From Lycorma delicatula (lineage: Eukaryota; Arthropoda; Insecta; Hemiptera; Fulgoridae): DNA of 64,000 nucleotides. The stretch lies in the NCBI RefSeq assembly GCF_047948215.1, contig NC_134455.1, positions 308,530,147 to 308,594,146 on the forward strand, read 5' to 3'. The notes under the pieces are model-generated. The model searched no databases. It was given only the letters and a program-made list of their open reading frames with translations, and had not been told where the DNA came from. The position numbers were made by a program, and so were the translations under genes. This document shows, one piece after another, positions 12,143 through 23,279 of the stretch. Within the stretch, counting starts at the first letter, position 1. Each line of letters starts with the position of its first letter.

Positions 12143-12229
12143 TTGGTCTTGACACAACTGCTGGACTCAAGTTTGACCTGGTGTTGACGTATCTGCTGTA
12201 ATTTAAACACTTGCCGCACTTCTGCGTTC

Positions 12230-13250
12230 ATTTATGTGTGATTTGTATCTTTTAAAGTGAATAAAACAAACAATGTTGTTGCCGATTGTGAAATTCGGGT
12301 AATGATGCGGTCTTTATACTTTCAAAACTGGTTATTGTTATGGTATTAATGTGATAAGTGAAAGAATTGAGCGAGGTGAAAGATGTTTTGGAACGGAAAA
12401 ACGAAACTTACCAAGCTGTTGGGAGCGATCCTCAATTATCATCAAAGGCTTGAAGTGCATTGAACGAAGAGAAAAAATTCTATTCCCAAAGACGGATTTG
12501 AGATTGATTTTTCCGCATTTCTAGAGCATTTCTTTATAAAATCACAAACCAAAATTTTATTTGCAACTTAAATTTGGACGTTGGGTACCGCGATTGTGGA
12601 CTATACAAACAAATACGAATGAAATCCACGTCGGAATCTTTGACATGCTGTACAGAGGGTGATGAATTTTTCAATTCGGTTGTTATTGGTGATTAGTCAT
12701 TCCTTCCAGAAACGAAGCGCTGGTCTTTTGAGTGACAATTAAGCCGCTAAAAAATGACAAGCTGAAACCGAATTCCGACGTACCCCGCTAATTTATGACC
12801 TTTAGTTTCGAGTCCAGTTGATTGACTTCTTGTTATCGAGAAGCGGCATTTATTGTACACGTCTAAGGAAAACGCTTCGGAAGTTTGTGCAATGCCATCC
12901 AAAATCGGTGGCTGGACGGTCGACTAAGCTCGTTACGTTGTCGCACGATAATCACGTCTGAAGCTGATACATTGCTAGCCGGAGAAATTTGTATTAATTG
13001 TTTTGGTTACTGTCACGCGATTCAGACTTAACTTTAAAACGACTTATATCTTCAAATATTTGAAGACATTTTTGGATCGCAAACGATTTTTTACTAATGT
13101 TAAATGTTACTGTTAAATAAACTATCGGATAAGGCCATGAGGCAGATTGGATCGTTTGGTGATTGTTACAACTCCCAAAGGAGAGTTTTTAATCTTTCTA
13201 CAACGGTTTGTGAAAAAAAAAACTATACAAGCATTTTAGAAGTAGTGTAA
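12230..13250 (+). pseudogene. Decayed mariner transposase 1
   Basis: The conceptual plus-strand translation, switching frames, shows mariner-type motifs: GVQLIDFLLSRSGIYCTR, then TLRKFV, a TKLVTLSHDN block corresponding to the second catalytic aspartate region (HDNARPH in the family), and a C-terminal QLPKE...FYNGL segment. Many stops and frameshifts make it non-functional. The terminal inverted repeats were not identified. Confidence 0.6.
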
Positions 13251-14559
13251 TATAAATTATCCTTCAAAAAATTAATGTTGTCTGGCTCTCAAAGTCCCAC
13301 AGTGTAATAAAATAATAATTCTAATAATATCAAGAAACAAAAATTGGGACATTTTTAAGATAGAGTTTTTTGGATGTATTTTAGTTAATTTGCAATGTAT
13401 AGAAATGTATAGGGGGCGTATGTATAGAAATATATATTCTAATAGGCGAATAAATAAGCAAGCTAGAAATATACAGTACATAGAATACATTTTTAATTCT
13501 TAAAAAATTTACCGATAGGCAAGGTTATTTAATTTTAACTTTTCTTATATTTTAAAACATGGCAAGGATTCATTTAAATCCTCCTTATAACTTTGTACGT
13601 TACCACTTGAGACAAATTTATTTTTTGAAACTAGCTTGAAATTATTGTAGTACTAAGTTCCATATTTGTGACTCGGAGTCAATTTGAAAAATCGGTAGTA
13701 CCAATCTGCTCATATGAAAAATCACTGGCTGCAGGGTGCTTAGTTATAACTCTGATAATAACTGAAACTCAGCTTTTACAAATTGCTTCTACCTGGGGAA
13801 CTAGGGAAAACGTTTTGGACAAGACAATTTTGTGTGCTAGAAGAAGTATTCAAGCAATTTGTTAACAGTTTGACTTACACTGACTGCTGCTTGCAGAGGA
13901 AATATAATTTACACATCTCTTCATTATATTAACTTACTTGGATATTTTCAATGAACTATACGTACTGATAAGGTAAATGATAACTGTATTGAACGTCTTT
14001 TGATAAAAAAGACAAACTGGAGTAAGTATCAGCTAGTAAAAGATTAATAAAAATATATATTTTTGAAAGCAGCCCGTCTCAGGGCAAAAAATTCTGGGCA
14101 CTTTTCCCCTGGAAAAACAAAACTTCTGTAATCTCTAAGGAAAGTTTAAACACAGATTTAGAGTAGCTTGCGGTTGCCATGATTTTAAGTGCTTTTGGTT
14201 TATAAAAATAAATTTTAAACTCATTGATCGACTGCAAAAGTTACTCGTACTTTTTCTGTAGAAATCTCTTTCAAAACTTCATCAATGAGGGTGTGACCCT
14301 TCTGAATTACAACAGGTGTAGAAGAATGTTTCTCAGATAGTTCTGCACATCTAGTCCCAGGAAACAGATAGATTTTCCAGAACAATTTCATCTTTCATAT
14401 GTTTTTCCCCTACCCAGTAGAATATGCTACCCTCAAATGCCATACCAACTAAATTATTTCTTAAAAATAATGAATTAAAAGCAGATTTTATTTCCTCCTG
14501 ATATTTAAGTTGGGTCGACAAAAGGGCGATTACAATGACGATATGAATTTTAATCATTT

Positions 14560-15010
14560 ACAAAATTGGGTTGTGTCTTAGTTGCTACCGAATCTGTCAT
14601 CGAGATCTGTAATAATCAAGGATAGCGCACTGTACCACAATGTTCAATAAATCCAGCCCCTAATTCGAATTAAAAAAAAGCAAGACATGACTGGCTCATT
14701 AAAACCAAGATATCATTTTCACATGAAATGTTCAAATCTGAATTGTATACGCTGATAAATCTACATAAACCGCGATTTAGAACGTACAAAATAGATTCTT
14801 TATTTACTGCAAAAGAACTTGCTGTTGTCAGATTACCACCTTATCATCCCAATTTAAATGCTATTGAGAATATCTGTGCATGTGTTTAACATTATCGATG
14901 TTAGACAAAATTTCCGACCGTTTTATTGTAAAATTACATGAAGCTGATTTCAGTTCCATGGACGACAGTGATTACAAAGAGTGTTGTAGACGAAATAGTG
15001 TAACTTGGAA
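14560..15010 (+). pseudogene. Fragment of a DDE (IS630/Tc1-like) transposase
   Basis: At about 14810-14885 the frame reads KELAVVRLPPYHPNLNAIEN, the conserved block around the last catalytic residue of IS630/Tc1-type transposases (usually LPPYHPDLNPIE). A preceding VIIKDSALYH segment near 14610 corresponds to the second aspartate block. Stops and frameshifts surround both, so this is a dead fragment. The minus-strand frame at 14351-14557 was not recognised. Confidence 0.55.
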
Positions 15011-15099
15011 AGAAATTAAATGTTGTGTGATGGGTAATGTGTTAATTTAGTGAGTAGTAAAAATGATTTATGGAACTAATTAAGAAATGGTGTAATTAA

Positions 15100-18000
15100 T
15101 ATTTTTTAATTACTGTTTTTTTCGTTGATAAAATTAGATTCTACTGACATCAAATGAGTTAAAATGTATGAGGTGATTTATAGTAAATGTTTGATGTGCG
15201 TATAGTGTCGGTAATTGTGGACATGTGGTAATGATTCTTAGAAATAAAAATAATCATGAATTAATATCACCATCCACTATAATATTGCCAAGTATAGAAC
15301 TAAAACTATGCATAGTTAAGGCAAGATCAAAGACAAGCTTTGTTTTATTGGAGTAGATGTTGTGTAGCTGAAGATATTATGCGAATTATATTAGGGACAT
15401 AAGGAACTTTGGCGAAGACGAAATTATGGAGCCAAGTGTTCTTGAATACGATTGTAAATGAAGGTTTGCTCTCTGTATTCCTGTCTGCAGACCGAACTCT
15501 CTCTGTTATTGGATCGAGGCAACTAAGAGTTCGCGCAGTTCATACGCCACCACTCGCCAAACAAACTGTAATTAGTAATAAACGTCGGAATTAGTAGAGT
15601 AAGACACGAACGCAAGCTTCTCTTGGCTAAAAAGGAAATGCGAGCAATTGAAAATCCAAATGTCAATAACGGAACTGTCATTTTTGTAACAGTTTTGCTA
15701 TTTTCGTGTATTTTTCTCAGAAGAAATACACGGTAATGAAAAAACATATTTTAATTAATTCGCATTGAGTATTCATTTCCCGTGATATAATGAATGTAAC
15801 GATGGATCAAACACGTAGAAAAAAAATTGTCACGATAAAAATGCCACTTTCGACATAATTACTCATTTCTAGTAACAATCTTTGAATTGATTACATATTA
15901 AGATATAAAATGAAAAGTAATAAAACAAATTTCATATCCATAAGTAGACGAAAATGAAAAAAAAACATTAAGAAAGTCTTTCTTTATTTTCACTTATCGA
16001 AAATCCAGATTCATGTTAACACCATAATCATACATCACACACTATACAAAAAACTAAACATTTTTGTGTATTTAGCAAGAGAAGTAGACACATTTACATA
16101 CCTGTATGCAATATATAAATGTAGTTCTTAGCTTCGCGTTATTCACATTGTTACATTAGCTCAGTTATAGTAATACAATACTGGATGAAACTTTTGTCAT
16201 ATGGCTTATTTATTTATTATATTAAATATTATCCGATTAATAAAAAACCGAATTAGCGTAATAAAGCTACGATAGAATTATACATATTTCATTATTCATG
16301 TTTGCAACAGATATTGTTTTAAGACAAATTTACGAAGGTACTTAAGCTTTAAAATAATTGCGTTCTCCCAACAAATATACGATATTATACCCCATGTAAA
16401 ATTTTTTTCAGACATGGAATTTCTTAAACTTTACTTTTTTCATGGAGAACTTTAATCGCCGCAGGTCAACGCGAATACTGGTTACAGATATGACGGGTCT
16501 GTATAGCAGACAATAAGCGTAAAAACTAGTGCTAGCGTGTACATGTATTTATACTTAGATATACGACGAAAGCAAAACAAAAGCATAAGTTCTATGTATA
16601 AATGTTTAAATTTAAAAATTGTTTTGTACGTTAAATACGCTTAACAAAAGAAACGAAGTAAAAAAAAAAAAAGTTAAGTCGAAAAATCATTATGTATAAC
16701 TAGAAAAATAAATGAATGAGTTCGAAAAAGTCACTGTTCTTAAATCTTTCCACCATAACGAAAAAATTATTTTCCGTGTACACACCAGGCTTCAGGGCGG
16801 ACAATCTTTCTGCAGGCCTAATGTTCGTTATGCGATATTTTCTGTTCGACTTACGGGGGTTACAATAGATGCTTGTAGTTTGTGCTGTTTAATTGTAGTA
16901 TTTTATATAAACATTTTTATGAATCCAGCCATGTTAATTTTATTGTTGCCTTCTTAACTTTAAACCTGTTAAAAAGGAAAAAATAAACCGATTAAATTTT
17001 TCATTAGTTTAATTATTAGATATTTTTTCAGTTGATGTACTATTGTAGTTTAAAAACTTATAAAAAAAATGTAGTATCGTATAAAAGTTTAGGATAAAAG
17101 TAAAGAAAAAAGTTAGAAAAAACTGTTCCCGATTGTGCCATACAGGTTGCACATTATTAGACTGTATTAACAAAATCTTAAGTGCAATATACTAATTATT
17201 GTTCTTATTTTTTTCCAGTTTAATTTTTGTATATTTAACCTAAGTAGTGGTTTTTTAATTGTGTGTATTTTGTTTGAATTGTATATTTTCAATTTCAATA
17301 GGCTAATATGTATTTATAGTAACAGTGTGTGGTGGAATGTTAATTGTTTGTGAATTAATAGAATTATAGGTCATTCATTGTTATTGTTTTATTACATAAC
17401 AATTTTGTTACATCTTTTGTATGTCATGAGAAATTTTTACTAACTGTGTGACTAGTGTTATCTTCATATTTATTATGAATCTTAAAATTTGTAATATTGA
17501 TGTTCAGAATTGAATGACTATTTAGTTAATAATTTTTTTCTTAGTGTATTTTGTAGAGGTTTTTTTGTATATTTATGGTTTTATAAAATGTGTGTGTATG
17601 TAGTTGTTTATTATACTCTTTTTGTTTGAATTTAGTGTTTCTATTACCTAATAAATATGAAAAAGTATTTAATCTTGCCCTGAAAATATATTTAGGCAAC
17701 AAGAAGGATTTAATTTGGCTTGTTTGTAATTTTGAATTCCTTAAAAAAAAGTTATACAGTAAATTCCTATGTAAAATATGCTTGCGATTATTGAGAATGG
17801 CTTGATTTAAATGATGCCCAAAACCTTTGTGAGTTCATTTTCTAGAAGTTTCATAATCATAAAGGTGTTTCTGAATTAAATTTTAAAAAATCTTTACAGA
17901 AAATCTTTCAATGATGTTATCTACTTTTCAGTATCTGCATAGAAAAAAAATCTTAACAATTGGCTAACCAAAACACGTTCCTGTTTTTAACTTGTTCTTG

Positions 18001-18160
18001 TCATTTTATCTATTTCTGTGTTTTTGTTGCAGTTAAAGTCGAACACATTTAATATAATAATTTGTTTTGAATAATACGTTTTTTCATGTTATTACAGTTT
18101 GTTAGGATTAAGACATCTGATTTAGCTTACTTGGAATTGTTTTAATTTATTTTTACTTTT
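15100..18160. other. ASAP intron 1, no recognised feature
   Basis: AT-rich DNA with somewhat richer patches at about 15380-15660 and 16440-16860. Short frames there have no recognised motif. No splice-flanked exon or mobile element end was seen. Confidence 0.35.
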
Positions 18161-18201
18161 GTTTGTGTGCATTTTTTTGGTCATTTACTTATATCTCTTT
18201 T

Positions 18202-18660
18202 TACTTCCTTATACGAAGTAAAGGAAGTATTGTGATCGTGAAAAATTTCGGTTTTCAGATTTCAACGGAAATATCCAATTTGACCATCTCTGATTCCATT
18301 TTGACTAGTTTCGCCGTGACGTCTGTAATTACGTATGTACATACCTCGCATAACTCAAAAATGATTAGCCGTAGGATGTTGAAATTTTGAATTTAGGACT
18401 GTTGTAATATCTAGTTGTGCACTTACCTATTTGATTCCAATCGACTGAACCAAAAGTATCCATTTGGACTTTTTCTTAACTGCAGTAATAAGTCCACACT
18501 GACAGTTTTTCAATGATTACAATAAGTCAATGACAGTTTTTCAATGATGACAAGTGGTACATATTTTCATTGGTACCAGAGTTATAGACAAATGAAATTT
18601 TAATTAATGAAATATTTGGGTCTTATAAGGGGAATACACATCGGTTCGAATCAGACTCCA
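18202..18660. repeat. Dispersed repeat of unknown class
   Basis: Begins with a small inverted motif, cttccttatacgaagtaaag, and includes cgcataactcaaaaatgatt and ggttcgaatcagactcca blocks. I believe this wording recurs widely in some hemipteran genomes, but it shows no coding and no clear ends here. A 32-bp internal duplication (tgacagtttttcaatgat) occurs at about 18500-18560. Confidence 0.5.
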
Positions 18661-18687
18661 TCACTTTTTTTTTAATTTATTTTTTGT

Positions 18688-18865
18688 AACTTTTTTTTAA
18701 TTTGTATATATTGATGTAGTAATAATTTATTAACCTATGATTGTAAAAAAAATTACAGTAAATAATTATTCAATAATAATAAAAAAATATCAAAAAAAAA
18801 TCATTAGTTATTAGTGAAATAAAATTTTATGTACTTTTAGAAATGTGTATATGTAATTTAATAGG
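18688..18865 (+). repeat. Direct repeat, first copy
   Basis: About 178 bp that recurs at 19514-19686. Shared blocks include atatattgat, taacctatgattgtaaaa, agttattagtgaaata and atgtgtatatgtaatttaat with scattered differences. It follows directly on the dispersed repeat ending near 18660 and may be part of it. Confidence 0.6.
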
Positions 18866-19169
18866 CATTATTACATAAGTGTGTATGTAGTAGATTTGGT
18901 GAAAGTCCGATTACTTAATATTAATTGAAAATTATAATTTAGAATTGTATTATTTTTGGTAATTTTATGTACATTAAAGTTAACTGCAGAGTGACTGAAA
19001 AATAGACCCTCCCAAGAACAACATATTCACTGAGACATACATACCTGATCTTCAATAAATTGCAAAAAATTCTATCTTTTAGTTCATAACTCCTCTGATA
19101 TTGTCCAACAGTATTTTCCCTAAGTCGGAGTTGAACATCATTTCATTTACTTGTTTTTGTTGCCAATCA

Positions 19170-19500
19170 TTTAATTGCTTTTTGGTTTAATATAATTCTT
19201 CTGATCTTAATTTGTGCACACGTTCTCTAGTCACTCTTTGGTTTGATATAATCCTTATGATCTTAATTTTTGTACACATTCTCTAGTTTTCAAAATTCCT
19301 CTCGCTTTATATTCATCATCCTCTCTTAATCTTTTTATTCTTTCCTTCGTCTTAATGTTTTCCCTCCTCTTTATACTTATCATCTCTTAATCTTTTTATT
19401 CTTTTTTTTTTGGTTTTAACATTTTCTTCCTCATTATATTTATTTTCTCTAATGTTTTTATTTTTTCTTTGTTTGCAACATTTTTTCCCCTTTTTTCATT
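19170..19500 (+). repeat. Two adjacent minisatellite-like tandem arrays
   Basis: The first array has two ~56-bp units (about 19180-19292) sharing tttggttt.atataat and gatcttaattt plus a cacgttctctag type end. The second has about three ~62-bp units (about 19300-19490) sharing ctcttaatctttttattctt and a ttttccctcctctttata type end. Units are diverged. Confidence 0.55.
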
Positions 19501-19513
19501 TTCCATTTTTTTT

Positions 19514-19686
19514 AACTTCTTTTTAATTTACATATATTGATTTATTATTAACCTCTGATTGTAAAATAATTTTTACAATAAATAATTCAATATAACAATA
19601 AAAAAAAAAATATGAAAATAATCAGAAGTTATTAGTGAAATAACATTTTATGCACTTTTAAAAATGTGTGTATGTGATTTAATAGA
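19514..19686 (+). repeat. Direct repeat, second copy
   Basis: Second copy of the block starting at 18688, about 80-85 percent similar by eye. The tandem arrays lie between the two copies. Confidence 0.6.
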
Positions 19687-19738
19687 TGTACAAGGGGAAG
19701 TCATATGGTGTCCACATCAGATTTTTCCCACTTTGTTT

Positions 19739-19789
19739 ATTTAAATTGGCAAGTGTAAGCAATAACATCTATCACTTGCCAATTTAAAT
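19739..19789. repeat. Perfect 17-bp inverted repeat
   Basis: Arms atttaaattggcaagtg (19739-19755) and its exact complement (19773-19789) are separated by 17 bases. It would form a stable stem in RNA, but no function can be assigned. Confidence 0.75.
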
Positions 19790-20793
19790 TGAATTGATGT
19801 TGGCACATATTCTTGGTTAAAAAAGATCATCACACATTAATGAAGAACCTATTAAAATATAAATTACTTTTATGCAGTTTTTATTAAGAAAAATCATATT
19901 TTATATGGTTTTATTTTCATTAAATCAGATTAAGACAAAACTACAATGTAAATGATATAATTTATATTAAAAATGATTAATTAATTATGTAATATTAGTT
20001 GTAGTAAATATCCATAATTAAATGATATTCATCATGATTGATAACAATAAAGACACCAGATCTTCCATTAACTGGGAGCTAATCTAAAACTGCATTAGTG
20101 TAAACATGTAAATAGTGTAGTTTTGGGGTGTTGGCCAGTTCCTTTACCCTGAAATTATAGTTGTAAATTTTTCTCATGGTATTATTAGTAGATAATGTAA
20201 TGGTTGATGCTTTAATCAGACAAATGTGTAATATGACAACACTTACTGTGCCTTTATCATCGACTGACTTGATAAGCGTGTGGAAATTCAAAAGAGTAAG
20301 GATAACTCATTTAAAAAATATTTGTCTTTAAAATTATTTTATGTTTAGTGTAAGGGTTTATTTTGGGTGATGCAGTCAAAAATTAAATTTAAATTATTAT
20401 AATAGAAGAAACTAAATTATTTACTTGGTTTAGTTGTTTGAATTTACCTATTTTTTTCATTGACATTCTGTAAAACATTTGTGAAGAATTAGCTTTTTGA
20501 TTGGGTTTATAATTCAGTTTGTGTCTATATAAACAGTCAATAATAACATTAACATAAACAAAGTGTTCTTGAAATTAGTTTTCAGGTTGCAGTTTAATTT
20601 TATTTAATAAACCGAGTGCATTTTAGGAATGATTTTAGTAATTTTCCGGAAAGTTAGATTTCTGTAGCTTTCTTTAGCTAGCTTAGTTCCTAACCCTTTT
20701 GTTGAAATCTGAGCTTCTTTCAACCTCCTCAGTTCTTTAATAGCAATAAATAACAGTAAAAAGTATTGAGTATTATTTTCTTTTGTTTTTCAG

Positions 20794-20866
20794 ACTTTGG
20801 ATTTTGATCGAGATGGGTTGACTAAAATGAAAAAGGCAATAAAAGCTATTCACAACTCTGGAAATT
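20794..20866 (+). CDS. Asap: ASAP coding exon 2, residues 43-66 plus one base
   Basis: Second coding exon, 73 nt, preceded by a pyrimidine-rich tract and cag acceptor and followed by a perfect gtaagt donor. It encodes TLDFDRDGLTKMKKAIKAIH followed by NSGN, the start of the BAR-domain helix in ASAP proteins. The reading frame continues from exon 1 without adjustment (phase 0) and leaves one base (T) that completes a serine codon with exon 3, so intron 2 is phase 1. Confidence 0.93.
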
Positions 20867-22530
20867 GTAAGTATATGATATTAATTTTCTTTTAGAAATG
20901 TTGGCATAATCTTAAAAGAATTACCATCTCTTTAACTGCTGCAGAATTTTTTTAAATATATTTTCTTAAGAAAACAATATAGTAGTAATACACTGTAATT
21001 TATATAGTTCAGCTTTCCCATCTTTTAACTTCCTAACCTTCTGTTAGACAAAAATAGGAGGATTTTACAGAAGTTAATTGTAGTTAAACACAAATTGTGT
21101 CATTTAGCTTTTTGTAAGCTTTTTATACCGTAATTATATGTAGGCAGAATATATTTACTCTTCAAAATTTAAAAAAAAATATTTTTTTATATCTTTGTTC
21201 ATGTTTTTGTTTGTTAATCTATTCTGCTTTTGAGAAAATCACTTGTCTCAGTAATAGGTATTCCATCAGTTCTAGAAAAAGGATCATAGTGTTTAATGAT
21301 TGTGAAAATATCATTAGCTTCCTCTTCCTCCATTAACATGACCAACAGTTAAATTAATCTGACTTTCAAACCGTTCTATTAAATTATGTGTTGTGCAATT
21401 TGGAATAAGTAAAAATCTGGTTTAGAGGTTGGATATCTTGTTCCCCAAATTTCCTTCAAGATTAGCAAAAACCAAATTGCCATGTTTTAACTGATTTTTT
21501 TGTAAGCTATGTTTAAACTGAATTTTTTTCTAAAAGTGTATGATTTTTAGTTGTGAATTTGAAAAAGTTGTAAATTGGAGCAAGGTTGATGATTGTGGTT
21601 AAAACAATTCAAGTTTTTCTTTATTCTTCTATTCTCCTTCAGTTAATGAAAATATAATTAGTATCCTGATTAACATTTATTAAACATTATTTGATTAAGT
21701 AAATAATAATTAAAATCTATGTATACTGTTTATTAAACTGTTTTTTATGTATTTGTTAGAATATATTCTTTTCATTTCAACATTAAGTTTTCAAGTTTTA
21801 ATGAAATATGAATGCATTTCCATAAACGCTATGTTAATTCTTATTAATTTGAATACATTCCATTAAATGTTGAAATAAATAGGCATATTATCTTTGTTTC
21901 TGTTGATCCGTTTTTTGCTCATAATGTAACAAAAACAAAATTGATCAGTAAAACTTGATAAAGTTTTATTTTATAAGTGGATAAACCATGATGTGGAATA
22001 TATCTTTTCTTTTAACATACAATATTTATAGCCCCATCTCATTTAAGCATTTGTGAAAAATATTTATTTGAAATTTAACGGTTTAGATTGATTTATATTA
22101 AAAAAAATAATTTATTAGAAAAGTCTTTTGAAAGTTTGATAGCAGTTTTGTTGCGACTCTTTTTAATGAATTTTTAATTTGTAATTGTTAGCTTATAATG
22201 TATTTCAGTTGAAATTACAAATTAATAAATTGACTAAAAATTTAAAAAATCTTTGCAGAAAACTTTTTTTTTATCAAGGATTTCACCTGTTTTTTCTTGT
22301 TCAGTGTGTTCAGAATTACAACTGAATCAATTTATTGTATGCACTTTTTTTGTGTAAATAATATTACTTTTGTAAAGAACTGTTGGTGTCAGAGCATTTA
22401 CTGTCTGGGTATTATTGAGTACTACTGACATTATTTAACATACCTTTAAATTTTTAATAGAATATGTGTGGAATATAATGGAAAAAATTAACCTTTGAGT
22501 ATTGTAATGTTTGCTGATGTTATAATCTGC
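20867..22530. other. ASAP intron 2, proximal part, no recognised feature
   Basis: AT-rich intronic DNA; no exon-like or mobile element sequence recognised. Confidence 0.4.
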
Positions 22531-22534
22531 CACC

Positions 22535-23140
22535 AGTCTATTATGATGCAGCCGATTGGGAGACCTATATTATGATCAATTACGCACAGGATGTCAGCCA
22601 CGGCTACCAATCAGGAATAATTATTATTCTTAGCCATAACATCTGTGAACCCAGCCAATCACTAATTTTCAATCACTTCAGTCTGGCAATTACATAAATA
22701 GTGTGCCTTCATGGCCCAGACAGAATATTGTTGCCATTGATGGAGAGACAGATGACATCTCAGAAAGATGCTAAAGGCAGATGATCTTGGTCATTTCGCC
22801 ATATCTGATGGCCTCAGTCAGGCTTCTGACTCTGGCTGCTGGATGGTGAGCCAAAATGTTTTTTTTTTAGAAACCACTTTTAGCTCTCAGGTCGGCACAG
22901 TCATTGGTACTGTTGGCTCTGTGTGATCACAGAGGAAACAGCTCTGTTAATGGCTTAACAGAGCTTATTATTGCGGATGCTCTCCCACTTTGGCCACCAA
23001 GATTCAATGTACTAAACGGCTCTTTTAAGGGTCATTTGTATTCATATTTACCTCTGGTCATACTATCCACCGATTGTACACAATCGCTTACTGACTGGAG
23101 AAAGGCATGAAATTAGGCCTTTTAAGTGGTAACCTCTCTT
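22535..23140. other. GC-richer island of unknown origin in intron 2
   Basis: About 600 bp of clearly higher GC content than the flanks, with an open plus-strand frame at 22904-23110 and an 11-bp perfect hairpin, agctctgttaa with its complement, at 22941-22966. The composition suggests an inserted repeat or element remnant. No conserved protein motif, terminal repeat or target duplication was seen. Confidence 0.4.
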
Positions 23141-23246
23141 TTTAACATATAAAATAGCCTAAATTATTACAATACTTCGTTAAAGTATCATTAAATCTTA
23201 GTTTCCAAGTTGTGAAATTATTTTTGGTCTGTGTCTTGATAAAATC

Positions 23247-23273
23247 TATATATATATATATATATATATATAT
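23247..23273. repeat. TA dinucleotide microsatellite
   Basis: About 13 uninterrupted TA units. Confidence 0.95.
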
Positions 23274-23279
23274 GTTTTT

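Noticed and set aside
13668..13865. Plus-strand 65-residue frame as a gene
   Set aside because: No motif, no splice context, located between transposase remnants.
19170..19500. CRISPR-like array
   Set aside because: Units are contiguous, diverged and pyrimidine-rich with no unique spacers, in a eukaryotic intron; it is a minisatellite.
20079..20291. Minus-strand 70-residue frame as a retrotransposon aspartic protease remnant
   Set aside because: No DTG/DSG catalytic motif is visible; similarity was only impressionistic.
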